Source: Seminavis robusta (Eukaryota > Bacillariophyta > Bacillariophyceae > Naviculales > Naviculaceae). Taken from it: a DNA stretch of 64,000 nucleotides. The stretch is taken from contig CAICTM010000246.1 of assembly GCA_903772945.1 (NCBI GenBank), forward strand, positions 1 to 64,000, in the 5' to 3' direction. Under the pieces are notes generated by a model. It saw only the letters and a list, made by a program, of their open reading frames with translations. It ran no database searches and was not told the DNA's origin. Both the position numbers and the translations under genes were made by a program. This document shows, piece after piece, positions 9,673 through 20,018 of this stretch. Positions within the stretch are counted from its first letter, which is position 1. Every line of letters begins with the position of its first letter.

Positions 9673-11730
9673 ATGGAGTCTGTTCCCTTGTCTGAGATCA
9701 AAGTTGCCATTCTAGGCCATGTGAGTGTTGGCAAGACTACAGTACTGAATGCCATCTTGGGCGACAAATTTGGAGAAGTCTCCATGCGTCGAACTACTGC
9801 AGGAATCAACTTCTTTCGCATTGTACCCTCAACAGAGGCTACCACAGAGCAGTTGTCCAAGGATTGGCTAAAGGAGGAGGGCATTAAGACTGCAGACAAG
9901 GTACATGAAGAAATTGAAGAGTCCAACAAAAAGCTTCGTGCAGCCCAGCAGATCGAGGAAAAGTGGTTCAATGTTGCTCGTGATCCACTTTGTGAGATGA
10001 GAGAAAACACTTCTCTGGTGCTTGTGGACATTCCTGGCATTAACGAAGCAGATTCCAACAGCATCTACATGAACTATGTGCAGACAAACTGGAAGAGCTT
10101 TGATTGTGTCGTTGTGGTCATGGATGCAAGACAAGGAGTCAATACAGAGGAGCAGGTTGGGCTACTTCGTCTTGTCAAAGAGAATCTCTCCAAAAAGAAG
10201 CCCCTTCCGGTTATTGTTCTTTTCAACAAGGTGGATGAGCCAGATGATACAGAGCAGGCACTCCTTGTGCAGGAGTCACAGAAGAAGATAGCCTCAATGT
10301 TTGGTGTTGGTTGTCGAGAAGAGGCAGTGAAACAGCTGCCAAAGTTGTCTGGCAAGAAGGGAGCAGCACATGCAATACCTATATCTGATTTGTACCCTGT
10401 AGTCATCCCTGTGTCTGCCATCAGAGCATTTTTCTACAGATCAGCCTCTAGCCTTTCATTTGAAGAGTTCAGGAAGAAGTTTGATAAGGAAATCGTTGAC
10501 AAGATTGGCCGTGAAGAGTTGAGCAGGCACAAATGGAGGAAGATGTCCATCGACCAGAAATATAAAGCCCTGTATGATCTTGTGGTTGATGGTTCTGAGG
10601 ACGACGAGGAAGTGACACAAGGCACAGGTTTTGATACATTCCTTTGTGCTCTCTCTGTTTCTGTTGGTGGCCATGAGACTCAAACCAAGCTGTTGCACAC
10701 CCAACTTGATGCAGCTATTCAATCCATGAACAATCCATCATGCTCCCAGCTGAAGGCTCTCCACCAGAAGAGCAATGCAATCAATAAAGACATGGGAGAT
10801 ATCAAGAAGACTTTTTGGACAAAGTATGCATCCTGCAAGGAGGAAGCCCTTGAGACTCTCAGTGAGGGACCACGGGTTGAAGTCATGGCCCAACCAGCAG
10901 CTCTGTTGCATGAGTACTTTTCCTTTGCCACTTCTGTGGGGTGGAATGATGAAGCAAAGTTGGTGGAGAAATCCTTTGGTAAGCTCATCCATGAACAGCT
11001 TGGTGTTATTGTCAACAAACAGAACTTGGATTTGGCAGCAAAGGCACATCTATCAAGAGGTGGCATTGAAGACAACTGCCGACTTTGCAGCGACTGCAGG
11101 GGCACTGAGGACTCTGGCAAACCTCGAAAGAGAAAGCAGCTTGTCATGAGGGCTCGTTCAACAAGGAGGAAGAGCTACAGATCTGATGATGACGATTCTA
11201 CGAGTTCAAAAAGGAGGAAGAGCAACAGGTCTGTTGATGACGATTCTGTAGTAATCTTAGATCACCAGCAAGAGTGCTACAAGCACGGCGAACTAACTTG
11301 GGATGCCCTGTCTCTCTATGATTGGATTGCGATATTTCAATCTTTCCTCCACACGATGCCCTTTGAGGTGTTGTCAGAAGACATACTAAAGATTGAGATG
11401 CTCAAGGATGAATATGTATCTCACTTGCCATCAACCATGATGAAACAATGTGAGTGCATTCACTGCTACAACAAGAACGAAGGCTCTTTCGGCGATGAGG
11501 ATCTTGTCTGCAACTCTTGTGGAACTGATTTTGAAAGGGCAGACAAATGTCAAAAAACTATTCAGAAGGACAACTGGAAAGTTTACTCTGAAGGCGGTCG
11601 AACCAAAATTGTTGGTCGCCTGGCCAACATAGAGATTCCTTCTTCTCCCTTGGATAAAAAGCATTGGGGTCATGTTGCCTGGAGCTTTCGCAAGCTCACG
11701 GACTCTGCTCGCCAGCATGCTAGTGGCTAA
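9673..11730 (+). CDS. Dynamin-like GTPase with Cys-rich C-terminus, copy 2
   Basis: The conserved start MESVPLSEIKVAILGHVSVG lies at 9673 and gives 685 residues. An in-frame ATG at 9466 would add 69 residues of low-complexity sequence not shared with copies 1 and 3. G motifs are as in copy 1 (GHVSVGKTT, DIPG, NKVD). This copy carries an extra basic/acidic insert at about 11135-11255, made of a direct duplication (RRKSYRSDDDDS then RRKSNRSVDDDS) next to RKRKQ. That could act as a nuclear-localisation or phosphorylation segment (inference). The C-terminus keeps CRLCSDC, CECIHC, CNSC, KCQKT and HWGHVAW. Copies 2 and 3 are closer to each other than to copy 1 in the GTPase domain. Confidence 0.85.
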   Translation: MESVPLSEIKVAILGHVSVGKTTVLNAILGDKFGEVSMRRTTAGINFFRIVPSTEATTEQLSKDWLKEEGIKTADKVHEEIEESNKKLRAAQQIEEKWFNVARDPLCEMRENTSLVLVDIPGINEADSNSIYMNYVQTNWKSFDCVVVVMDARQGVNTEEQVGLLRLVKENLSKKKPLPVIVLFNKVDEPDDTEQALLVQESQKKIASMFGVGCREEAVKQLPKLSGKKGAAHAIPISDLYPVVIPVSAIRAFFYRSASSLSFEEFRKKFDKEIVDKIGREELSRHKWRKMSIDQKYKALYDLVVDGSEDDEEVTQGTGFDTFLCALSVSVGGHETQTKLLHTQLDAAIQSMNNPSCSQLKALHQKSNAINKDMGDIKKTFWTKYASCKEEALETLSEGPRVEVMAQPAALLHEYFSFATSVGWNDEAKLVEKSFGKLIHEQLGVIVNKQNLDLAAKAHLSRGGIEDNCRLCSDCRGTEDSGKPRKRKQLVMRARSTRRKSYRSDDDDSTSSKRRKSNRSVDDDSVVILDHQQECYKHGELTWDALSLYDWIAIFQSFLHTMPFEVLSEDILKIEMLKDEYVSHLPSTMMKQCECIHCYNKNEGSFGDEDLVCNSCGTDFERADKCQKTIQKDNWKVYSEGGRTKIVGRLANIEIPSSPLDKKHWGHVAWSFRKLTDSARQHASG

Positions 11731-13284
11731 GTCCTTGCGAAATGCGAAATGCCTCCACTGGCCACGGGGCTCAAAAGCGCACGTATGGATCTCCGGTAGT
11801 TCGGTAGAGCAAACATTTCAGTAATCTCTATTTATTTGTCACGGTATGTCTAAGGGTCTTCAATTCGAATCAAACCCTTTCGTTCGTAGCGTCAGCTGAG
11901 GTAACACAATTGATGTACCCATTATGTATGCTGAAGGAGCCACTCGTTTTCGTTTTTACGGCCGATTCGAAGGTTGCTCCTTTTTGATATGTTGGACAAG
12001 TTGCTCTTTGAGCGTCCGTATTATTATTTCCATGGACCGTTGCAGGGGTAACGCAAGTCCGTGCAAATAGCAGCATCGACGACGGAAGAAGCTGTTGGTT
12101 GCTGCCTTCTCTGCATAAATCCATTTGTCGCGTTTTTGCTACGCCAAAGAAAGCACAGAGCACTTTCACAACGTCCGAGTTGCTATCATAGCTCGGGGCA
12201 GCCCGCCATGCGTCATGATAGACCTTCCGTACGGAAACGATGACGCGTAAGGAACTGTTGTTGTCATTGACCGGGGTGCAGAGACTGGGTCAAGTCGAGT
12301 CTCTGGAGGATTTCCGCGGGGAGCCGAACCAGAATCGAAACTTGGTTGGGCTTTCCGCGAATGCTACGCAAACCATCTCTTCTTTTCACCTCTTGCAGCG
12401 ATGATTCCCTTGAAACAGCCTCACTGGCCGCATGGAACCTTCTTCCTGGGAAAGAGCCGCGACGGGTGGCAGGGTCGTATCGAAAGTGAGATATGAAACG
12501 TAGATTGTTGAATCATTTACGAGTTGAAAATCGCAAAAGTGGCATCATAGTGGGGGAGCCGTCACAGTGATCAACTCCACAAAGAATCTTTGGATGCTTT
12601 ATTGGCTCTTGTTGCTAGTTTTTTGTTGTTTTTGGTTCCAATCGGAAGGCACGGCCGATCGGATGGTTCAATAATCCAGGAGGGAACTCAAAGGACAGGA
12701 CAAGGCCGTTTGTGCCCACAGCTTGCTGGTTGGTACAAAAGGAACCGCGAAGGAAAGCAAATGGTTTCGTGGAGATCATTTTCAATAATACTGCATCGAT
12801 GGCTATCTATAGTCCTGCGTCCGACTGCCATGCCTGGCATCGTTCATTCTGCAGTCGGCTGGACAGCAAAAATGAAGAGTTTATGATTGATACGATGGAA
12901 GAAGCGTATATGTAGATCAGGTGAATAAATTCTTGAAAAAGGCTGCAAGGGCCACAGTCACAGGTTGACTGCATGCAAGTGCTGCCGGTACCGGTGCATG
13001 GCATGTTGAACTGCAAACATCCAAACTTAGCCCGCATCCTTCGTCTGCCAACAACAACAACAACGATGAGGAGCGAGGAGAAATCACCGCGAAAAGTCAA
13101 TGAACCGTCGATACATACAGTCTCGGTACCATTCTGAACTTCTGTGGTGGCGTCGCGGATGCTGTGGCTCTCTTTGTTTCATCTTCATCTTGGTGTTGCC
13201 ACTCCATCTTGCTATTGTTACGGGTACATAGGTCCCCTGCTTACCCCCCCCTTTATGGACTGTGCCCTGGCTTTTCTAAAGTTT
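11731..13284. other. Intergenic gap in the GTPase array
   Basis: This 1.55-kb stretch has several short ORFs with neither domain nor homology to neighbours. It is treated as noncoding. It contains GGTACCGGTGCATG-type palindromes at about 12990. Confidence 0.4.
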
Positions 13285-13480
13285 GCCTTCGCCACAGCGG
13301 ATAAATCAATATCTGTCTCCGTGGAAGCCAAACCCTTTGCCCCCTGTAATGGTCCTCAATTTCTTGCCCCTGATCCCACAGAACCAAGTCCTGAATTTCG
13401 ACTGTTCTTTGCTTAAGCCTGGCCCCGGCTGGCTTCCGTAGATAATTTCCCTACTCTAAAAACCCCGTAAATATCTGGGT
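13285..13480 (+). repeat. Dispersed repeat, forward copy
   Basis: About 195 bases, including GCCAAACCCTTTGCCCCCTG, TCCTGAATTTCGACTGTTCT and TAATTTCCCTACTCTAAAAA, recur inverted at 21.46-21.71 kb with small indels. The terminal block GTAGATAATTTCCCTACTCTAAAAACCCC also appears alone at 5.77 and 37.45 kb. A short ORF inside (ending in SPEFRLFFA) has a relative in the inverted copy, but indels shift its frame, so it is not called a gene. It is probably a nonautonomous mobile element; the family is unknown. Confidence 0.65.
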
Positions 13481-14108
13481 GGCTAAAAAGTTTGGGGGCC
13501 TTACCGTAATCACACATGTACTTTTCCTCTTTGCCCCCCCCGTCATAATCTGTTAGGACCATGCCCAAACCAAACCCTAACCCTCAGAAACGTGCTGAAT
13601 GCCGATCCACCTCCACGGCGTGGAAGGGCGGTACCAGTACTAGCTAGTAATGGTACTGGTAGTCATTCGCTGACTGCATGCCGGCCCGGCCGCTCGAGCT
13701 CATCGCTTTGACGACGATGCTCTCATGCTTGTTCATTCAAAGCGATCGGCGCAGGCTGTTAGTTAGGACCACATGAACGGTCACGAAGGAAGGCAGTATC
13801 GCGCGCTACATATCGCTGCTCTTGTCGTACTAGCTAGCTAGTACTCGAAGCCACACAGCAAGTCTGGAGCTCTCACCCAAAAATCTGTGGCATTCCTGCC
13901 TAGCCGAGGACGTTTTGCTTGGCGGCTCAGATTTTCCGGTAATCAAAGAGTTTGGCGACATCCGCTCTTTGCAATGTGGTGAACATTGATGGACGTGTTG
14001 TATCACAATCATACCTGTAGCTCGAGCAGAAAGATCTCCTCGAGTGTACTAGCTACAGTAGTAGTTCGTTTTCGCAGCAAGCCCCGCCAGCATAGCATCA
14101 ATCTCACA
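13481..14108. other. Intergenic gap upstream of GTPase copy 3
   Basis: No gene is seen. The gap holds CTAGCTAGCTAG and GGTACCAGTACTAGCTAG palindromic runs near 13630 and 13830. An in-frame ATG at 13989 could extend copy 3 by 40 residues. Confidence 0.45.
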
Positions 14109-16037
14109 ATGAAGTTTGGTCCCTGGTCTGAGATCAAAGTAGCCCTCCTGGGCCATGTGAGTGTTGGAAAGACTACAGTGTTGAATGCTATCTTAGGTGA
14201 CCAGTTTGGAGAAGTCTCCATGAGGCGAACCACTGCTGGCATCAACTTCTTTCGCATTGTCTCATCCGATGAGGCTACAGGAGAGTCCGACAAGTGGTCA
14301 GTTGCTGGGCAAAAGGAGGACATCAAGGCTGCAGACAAGATACATCAAGAGATTTCAAAATCCAACAAAAAGCTCCGAGAAGCCCAAAAGATTGAAGAAA
14401 AGTGGTTCAATGTGGGCTGCAAGCCACTGTGTGAGATGCGCAAGGAGACATCCCTTGTTGTTGTCGACATCCCGGGGATCAATGAGGCTGATTCCAACAA
14501 CATCTACATGAACTATGTTCAGGAGAACTGGAAGACGTTTGATTGTGTGGTGGTTGTGATGGATGCTAGGCAAGGTGTCAATACAGAAGAGCAGGTGGGC
14601 CTACTTCGCTTCGTGAAGGATAATCTTTCTAAGAAGAAGAACCTACCAGTGATTGTCCTTTTTAACAAGGTGGATGAGCCAGATGATACAGAGCAGGCAC
14701 TCCTTGTCAAGGAATCCCAAGCTAAGATATCATCCATGTTTGGCGTTGGTTGTCGTGCAAAAGCACTGAAGCAGCTGCCAACACTGTCAGGCAAGAAGGG
14801 GGTAAAACATTCAGTACCCACATCCAAGTTGTATCCTGTGGTCATCCCTGTATCAGCTATCAGAGCATATTTCTACAGAGCTGCATCCAGCCTTCCTTTT
14901 GAAGAGTTCAGAAAGAAGTTTGACCAGGACATCATTGAAAAGATTGGCCGTGAAGAAATGAATAGGAACAAGTGGAGGAAGATGTCTGTTGACAAAAAGT
15001 ACAAAGCCCTCTATGATCTTGTAGTTGAGGGATCGGAGGATGAAGAGGATGGGATACAAGGCACAGGATTTGACACATTCCTTTGTGCTCTCTCTGTCTC
15101 TGTTGGTGGTCAGGAGACTCAAACAAAACTACTGCAAAACCAAGTTGACATTGCTCTCCAGTCCTTTCAAGATGAGAAGCCTTCTTGCTCTCAGTTCATG
15201 GCTCTCCATGAGACAAGCAAGGCCCTTGATAAAGACATGGGAGCCATCAAGCGGGCTTTTTGGACCAAGTATACATCCTGCAAAGAATCTTCCCTTGATG
15301 CCTTCAGGAAGGAACCAAAGGTTGAGGTGATGGCTGAACCAGTAGCCCTCTTGAAGGAATACTCTTCCTTTGTCACTTCTGTGGTGTGGGAAGATGAAGC
15401 AAAACTTGTGGCGAAGTCCTTTTATGATCTTGTCAGTGAACAAATTGGTGTCATTGTCAACAAGCAGGACTTGCAATCAGCAGTAATGATTGGTGAAACA
15501 GGCACTTGCAACAGCTTTTGGGAAGAAAATTGTCCCAGCTGTGATGGCCAACCAGTAGCGCAAAGCCAGCAGGAAGGAGACACAAAAGATGGAACCTGGG
15601 GGAGCTTTTCAGTGTATGACTGGGTCACGATATTTGAGTCTGTGAAACAAAATCTGCCTAGTAGTCCATTTTCTCAGGAGTTGATTGTCCTTGGCATTCT
15701 GAAAGACAAGTATGCATCTAGTCTGGGCACATCAAAGCTTGTCAAATGTGCTTGCTCAACCTGCTACAATGAGCTACAACGTCTTTCAGGTTCAAATGGT
15801 AGAAAAACGATCTCTGGCCGTCGCTACCGATGCGGATGTCGTTATCCAGGATCAAACAAATGCCAAAAGACCCATCATAGCAAAGAAGGATGGGATGTCT
15901 CCTTTGATCGTGGCAAGTTGAAGGTTGTTGGAAGTTTAGCCAATGTCCAGGTCCCCTCTACTCCTTCAGATAAACAGCACTGGGGCCATGTTGCTTGGTG
16001 TTGCAAGAACCAGATGGAATCAGAGGGTCAGCCTTGA
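14109..16037 (+). CDS. Dynamin-like GTPase with Cys-rich C-terminus, copy 3
   Basis: The conserved start MKFGPWSEIKVALLGHVSVG at 14109 gives 642 residues. The GTPase motifs GHVSVGKTT, DIPG and NKVD are intact, as is the VIPVSAIRAYFYRAASS block. The C-terminus has CPSC, CACSTC, CGC, KCQKTHH and HWGHVAW, so the putative metal-binding region is kept but its Cys spacing differs from copies 1 and 2. An in-frame ATG at 13989 would add a Ser/Arg-rich 40-residue leader that could be a targeting peptide. It is not preferred, because all three paralogues share the inner start. The gene is convergent with the selenoprotein gene to its right. Confidence 0.85.
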   Translation: MKFGPWSEIKVALLGHVSVGKTTVLNAILGDQFGEVSMRRTTAGINFFRIVSSDEATGESDKWSVAGQKEDIKAADKIHQEISKSNKKLREAQKIEEKWFNVGCKPLCEMRKETSLVVVDIPGINEADSNNIYMNYVQENWKTFDCVVVVMDARQGVNTEEQVGLLRFVKDNLSKKKNLPVIVLFNKVDEPDDTEQALLVKESQAKISSMFGVGCRAKALKQLPTLSGKKGVKHSVPTSKLYPVVIPVSAIRAYFYRAASSLPFEEFRKKFDQDIIEKIGREEMNRNKWRKMSVDKKYKALYDLVVEGSEDEEDGIQGTGFDTFLCALSVSVGGQETQTKLLQNQVDIALQSFQDEKPSCSQFMALHETSKALDKDMGAIKRAFWTKYTSCKESSLDAFRKEPKVEVMAEPVALLKEYSSFVTSVVWEDEAKLVAKSFYDLVSEQIGVIVNKQDLQSAVMIGETGTCNSFWEENCPSCDGQPVAQSQQEGDTKDGTWGSFSVYDWVTIFESVKQNLPSSPFSQELIVLGILKDKYASSLGTSKLVKCACSTCYNELQRLSGSNGRKTISGRRYRCGCRYPGSNKCQKTHHSKEGWDVSFDRGKLKVVGSLANVQVPSTPSDKQHWGHVAWCCKNQMESEGQP

Positions 16038-16543
16038 AATTAGGAGTGTGGTTATGACTGCCTCCTGATGCACGTCCTTGAAGTTTTAACAGCATGGATC
16101 CGCAGTTGCAGAACAACTTGATGTGATGGCCCCGTACGAAACTGGTTACCATGTGCTGGCGCAGGCATGTATAAGCTGTAGTTCAATAATAGTCATTATA
16201 GAAAAATGCGTTTGAGTTAAGAGCAACTATGCCAGTAATAGCATGTCGCCAGCCTTGTACATGTTGTAGTGCATCTCTGCTATGCGAGAAGGAGCGGTTT
16301 GCTTCAGGTGTGCTACAGGCGTATCCTAGCAATATGACATAGTGTCGGGCATCGATCGTTCGAGTCAACAAATGCTGCCGTCATTACTTGTCAAGAGAAG
16401 TTGTAACACACGCTCCCGTACGGTACACTGCTATCAACAGGAGCGAACAGCCTCTAGAGGTCGGTGTCAAGAGGAAGAGCACAGTGCCTCTTGTCATTGC
16501 TGAGGGTTTTGGGTTTCTAGCACTGCGTGCATAGCTTCGTATT
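16038..16543. other. Gap holding the 3' UTR of the selenoprotein gene
   Basis: This region should contain a SECIS element on the minus strand if the UGA at 16976-16978 encodes selenocysteine. ATGA cores occur on that strand at 16494-16497 and 16381-16384, but I could not fold a textbook SECIS (about 12-bp helix with an unpaired AA) around either. Confidence 0.35.
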
Positions 16544-17740
16544 CTAATTTGATCCCAACAGCCCCAAAAGTTGCACCACAGCTTCTTCGTAGGAACAGTC
16601 CTTGGGCTGCGCAATCCATTCCAGCTTGCCGTGGGCGTCCACGAGGTACAACCGAAGCGGCCAGGGTGCATATGCCGTTTCAAACGGATCTCCCTGCTCG
16701 GGATCATCGACCAATAGTTCCACGACAGTCTTGTTTGTCGCATCCATCATGTCAAAATGCTTTGCAAATTGTCGTGCCAACTGGCATCGTTCGGCCGCCA
16801 ACGTGGGTTGTTTCTCAATTAGGACGGGACCCGTTTTGTTGAACCGTCCCGACGTGACGGGCCACTCATCCATGGCATGCGCTTCGGCAATGTAGACCAT
16901 TTTCCATGCCACATTGTTGTAGTCGTTGCTGTTCGATACTTGGTAGAGAGCCGGTCCCAAGTAGCGAAAGGGGGGTCACGACCACGAGCCAGCGACAATG
17001 ACAGTGCGCTGATGATTGCCGGCATCGAAGAGTGTCGTGGCCGAATTGTCGTGGGCTCGTCGCAGCGAAATGTTGGGAGCGACATCTCCCACGCGGAGCG
17101 TCCCTTGTCGTGCCCGATTGTACTTGACCCAAAAGGCTATTTCCGGGTGCCGAAGGGCGGCCAAACGAAGCTCGTGAACCGTCACCTTCTTTGAGCCACC
17201 AACAGCAGAATTATTGTGTTGCCGAACCACTTGGTGTTGGATTTTGGTGGCCACATCCATCCATTCAGAATGGGCCCATTTCTCAGCCAGTTCCATTTCT
17301 TTTTGAGATGCCGGCGACACGCGCAAATCTCGTTCGCGTTGGAGTAACTGGACCAAGATTTCTTCCATGGCTGGGTCCACATTGGTTTTCGTGGATGAGG
17401 GTGGCGCCGTTGTCATGCAACCACCCTGACGAGAGCAGGAGTTCTCTTTCTCTTCCGCAGCGAGATTCTCTTCCTGGGCACCCGTCTCTCCATCCTTGGC
17501 TTTCATCTGCTGTCCTTGCAGACATGGTTTCTTGGATGACACGGTTCTCTTCATAGATCCATCGTCATCCGTCTTCTCTTCCTCGGCGTTGACAGCATCC
17601 ATCATCAAACGGCAACGCTTTGCCGCGGAAGAAGCGTCTTCCATCCTCCTCCTAGTCCTTTCCACGCCTTGGACAGGGCTCTCCTTGTCTCTCTGGTCTA
17701 TTGGATATGGTATGGTAGCAGGCGACGGGCACTCGGCCAT
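16544..17740 (-). CDS. Iodothyronine deiodinase-like selenoprotein (Sec at UGA 16976-16978)
   Basis: With UGA read as selenocysteine the frame gives 398 residues, Sec at 255. Just upstream is RQGTLRVGDVAPNISL, then the strand RTVIVAGSWS; just downstream is PPFRYLGPALYQ. The motif GSWS-U-PPF matches the deiodinase active site (GSCT-U-PPF in vertebrates). The thioredoxin-fold remainder also fits: VYIAEAHAMDEWPV, a hallmark of deiodinases, then LRLYLVDAHGKLEW. The N-terminal 200 residues are charged and low in complexity, with a helical segment at about 125-190 that algal or protist deiodinase-like proteins may share. Family members catalyse reductive deiodination in animals. Role in a diatom is unknown and may be a general selenol redox or dehalogenation function. 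Both halves are clearly one protein. The gene is divergent from the ubiquitin-domain gene. Confidence 0.85.
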
Positions 17741-17950
17741 GGCGATGAGGATCCGATGGAGTTTTGTGTTTGTGAGGTTCCCAAAACCTGAACCTTAGTG
17801 TGTTTTGCTTGTCACAACTTTCGCATTGGCTTTTTGGGCGACGAAGCCAAATCACAAACCAAACCACAGAACCTGCTGTAAGCAACCCTTGTGGTACCGG
17901 TAGCATCTCTCTCTGTCTCGTTCGCTTTCTTTGTCGTCATCATCATCATC
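17741..17950. promoter_or_regulatory. Shared divergent promoter region
   Basis: Only 210 bases separate the ATG of the selenoprotein gene (minus) from the ATG of the ubiquitin-domain gene (plus), so both promoters must lie here. No individual element is identified with confidence. Confidence 0.4.
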
Positions 17951-19443
17951 ATGAGCTGTGTTACTGTCAACACGGCACCAGCCATTCGAGTGGAGATCTT
18001 TCAAGCTTCCAATCGACCTGCCACGGCCTCCCGCCAAAATATGGATCCAATGGCGGTGCTCCAAGTCCCATTCCAAGAATCCATGACACTTCTGAGTCTC
18101 TTGCAGGAAACCCGTCGAGGACTGTGTCAAAGTGAGCGGAATATTTTTGTGGACAACGAGTTTTCCGTCCCCGTCACGGTCGACAGCATCCTTGCCGTGG
18201 ACTCTATGGAAGAAGAGCAAGGCAAACGTGGCATTCGAGATGGCGACACCGTAGTCTTGGTACCGTCCTGTCGTCAAGGTGGTTTCCATCTGGCTTGTCT
18301 GCCAGAAAACGTGGAAGAGAAGAGCGAGAAAATATTTGACAAGCTGTCCTCGCAATTGGGATCTTACCATTTGCGAACTGGCGTGACACTCCATTCCAAG
18401 CCGGCAATTTCCGCTATTCAAATAGAACATCGTGGCACTGAATACACATTTTTCCTTCCCGGAAATGGTGAACGCAAGCAGGTAGAAGACTTGGAAAACC
18501 ACGTCACCCTTCCCGACTTTAAAATAAGGACTTTCCTGTATAAGGTATGATCGAGACTGTTGGAGGAAAATTGTTGGCCGATTTTCTACCACTCTCACTC
18601 ATCATGTTTTGCTGTGTACAGGTTCAGGAAGCAGTTCCTCTGGTGAAAAAGGAAACAGTAATAATTCGTCTCAACTCTCCCAACTCGACCATCCGCTCTC
18701 CCGCTTTTTTGGACTTTGGCAACCTCAAAAGTAAAGATGCTTCTCTCCACGATTTGAATCTTCCAGGTCCACTCTTGAAGGGCCAAGTAGAGATGAAGAA
18801 GACCTTGCAAATCTTTGTGACGAATTTTAAAGGGGGGATCGGCACCTACAGAGTCAATCACACTGACAGCATAGATGTCCTCAAAAAAAGAGTCTACGAG
18901 AAGGAAAAGATTCCACCCGACCAGCAACGTTTAATATTTGCGGGCAAGCAACTTGAGGATGGGCGGCTCTTGTGCGAGTACAACATTCAAGATGAATGTA
19001 CTATTCACCTTACAGTGCGACTTCGAGGCGGCATGTATGATGTCTCCTCGGGTCGTGTGGACAATGAAACCTTGCAAGAACAGCCACAAAGCAAGAAGCC
19101 TTCCGTGGAGACCAAATTGCTCTTGCCAGATGGCAGCTTGGAACGCATCCGAGTTGACCCTCGGTGCACTACCGCCAAGCTCACGTCTTTGCTTGCCCGT
19201 AAGTTTGGGGCTCTTTTCTGTGACAAGGCCAATCCCGTCATGGACGTGGAAGATGGCAACAACGGCAAATATTTCGGAACTGGCGGAGACAAGTCCAACA
19301 AGTCATTGCTTGCTTTGAAACAGAAAGCATCTGGAAAGGGAATCATCCAAAAGGAAAATGCTGTGGAGCGGCTCCAATCTCGGCTTGATGAGGGGCTTAT
19401 GATTCGTCCCCGAAAAAAGGTCAAGCGGGAACCGTTCATGTAA
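17951..19443 (+). CDS. Protein with internal ubiquitin domain, two exons
   Basis: Exons 17951-18544 and 18622-19443 (phase 0, 77-nt GT-AG intron ending TGTGTACAG) give 471 residues. The central domain at about residues 272-350 is clearly ubiquitin-like: [31 protein letters not shown] and a terminal RLRGG. It is followed directly by MYDVSSGR, so the di-glycine is internal, not C-terminal. The N-terminal 200 residues have the look of a divergent beta-grasp domain ([15 protein letters not shown]). A third stretch, [22 protein letters not shown], may be another one. The C-terminus is basic ([10 protein letters not shown]). Ubiquitin domains embedded like this often act as non-conjugated shuttle or scaffold modules (family knowledge). 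Cleavage after GG is possible but unproven. Confidence 0.8.
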
Positions 19444-20018
19444 GATGCCAACTTGGCTGGCCGAACCCGGGCTCCATCGATTGCGCTCCCTACGGTAGTA
19501 GCCCCAACCGACAATGAAGAAAGTCACAATCCACATTACAAGGCAACTCATAATCCACACTAGACAATAAACCACAGTTGAATCAATACGTCTTGATTGC
19601 TCTACTACATGTACGCCGAAACTCACCCCGCCCTCGTCTCGTTGACGCGCTCTAATCCCGTCGTATCAGCATTCTAGCAGACCAAAACTTCACCTCTCCC
19701 TCGTTCCCGTCGACTTGGCCCTCCCTGATTTTCCTCTTGAGATTCGGAAGCCAACAACTAACCAGCTTGCCCCAGACACTGTCACTTCAGACCAAAGAAG
19801 GTAGGAGTCCGGCGCCCGAAGGGAGTCACGAAGTGACTCTACCAACGTACATGTAGTGCTAGATTTGACCACGGGATGACATTGGGGCTATGGCTCATGG
19901 CTCATGGCTCCCAGGCTATTGGAACCAGTGGATGAGTAAGGCTGGAGTCACCTTAAAAGCTCGGGAACCGATATCCTACTGTATCTACTTTGCAAGGGTA
20001 CCGGGAATCTTTGATCTA
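19444..20018. other. Intergenic gap between convergent genes
   Basis: No gene or RNA is seen in these 575 bases. A short near-palindrome, GGAGTCACGAAGTGACTC, lies at about 19821. Confidence 0.45.

Noticed and set aside
13144-13416. ORF of 90 codons, and its partner at 21539-21817
   Set aside because: Both lie in the dispersed repeat and share only the ending SPEFRLFFA in the same frame. Indels between copies are not multiples of three, so a conserved protein is unlikely.
13989-14108. 40-codon N-terminal extension of GTPase copy 3
   Set aside because: Possible targeting leader, but not shared with paralogues. The inner ATG is the common start.
16430-16500. Candidate SECIS (ATGA at 16494-16497 minus strand, TGAT at 16433-16436)
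   Set aside because: The helix between the two cores has mismatches, and no unpaired AA lies at the usual distance from ATGA, so I do not annotate it. The Sec call rests on protein conservation.
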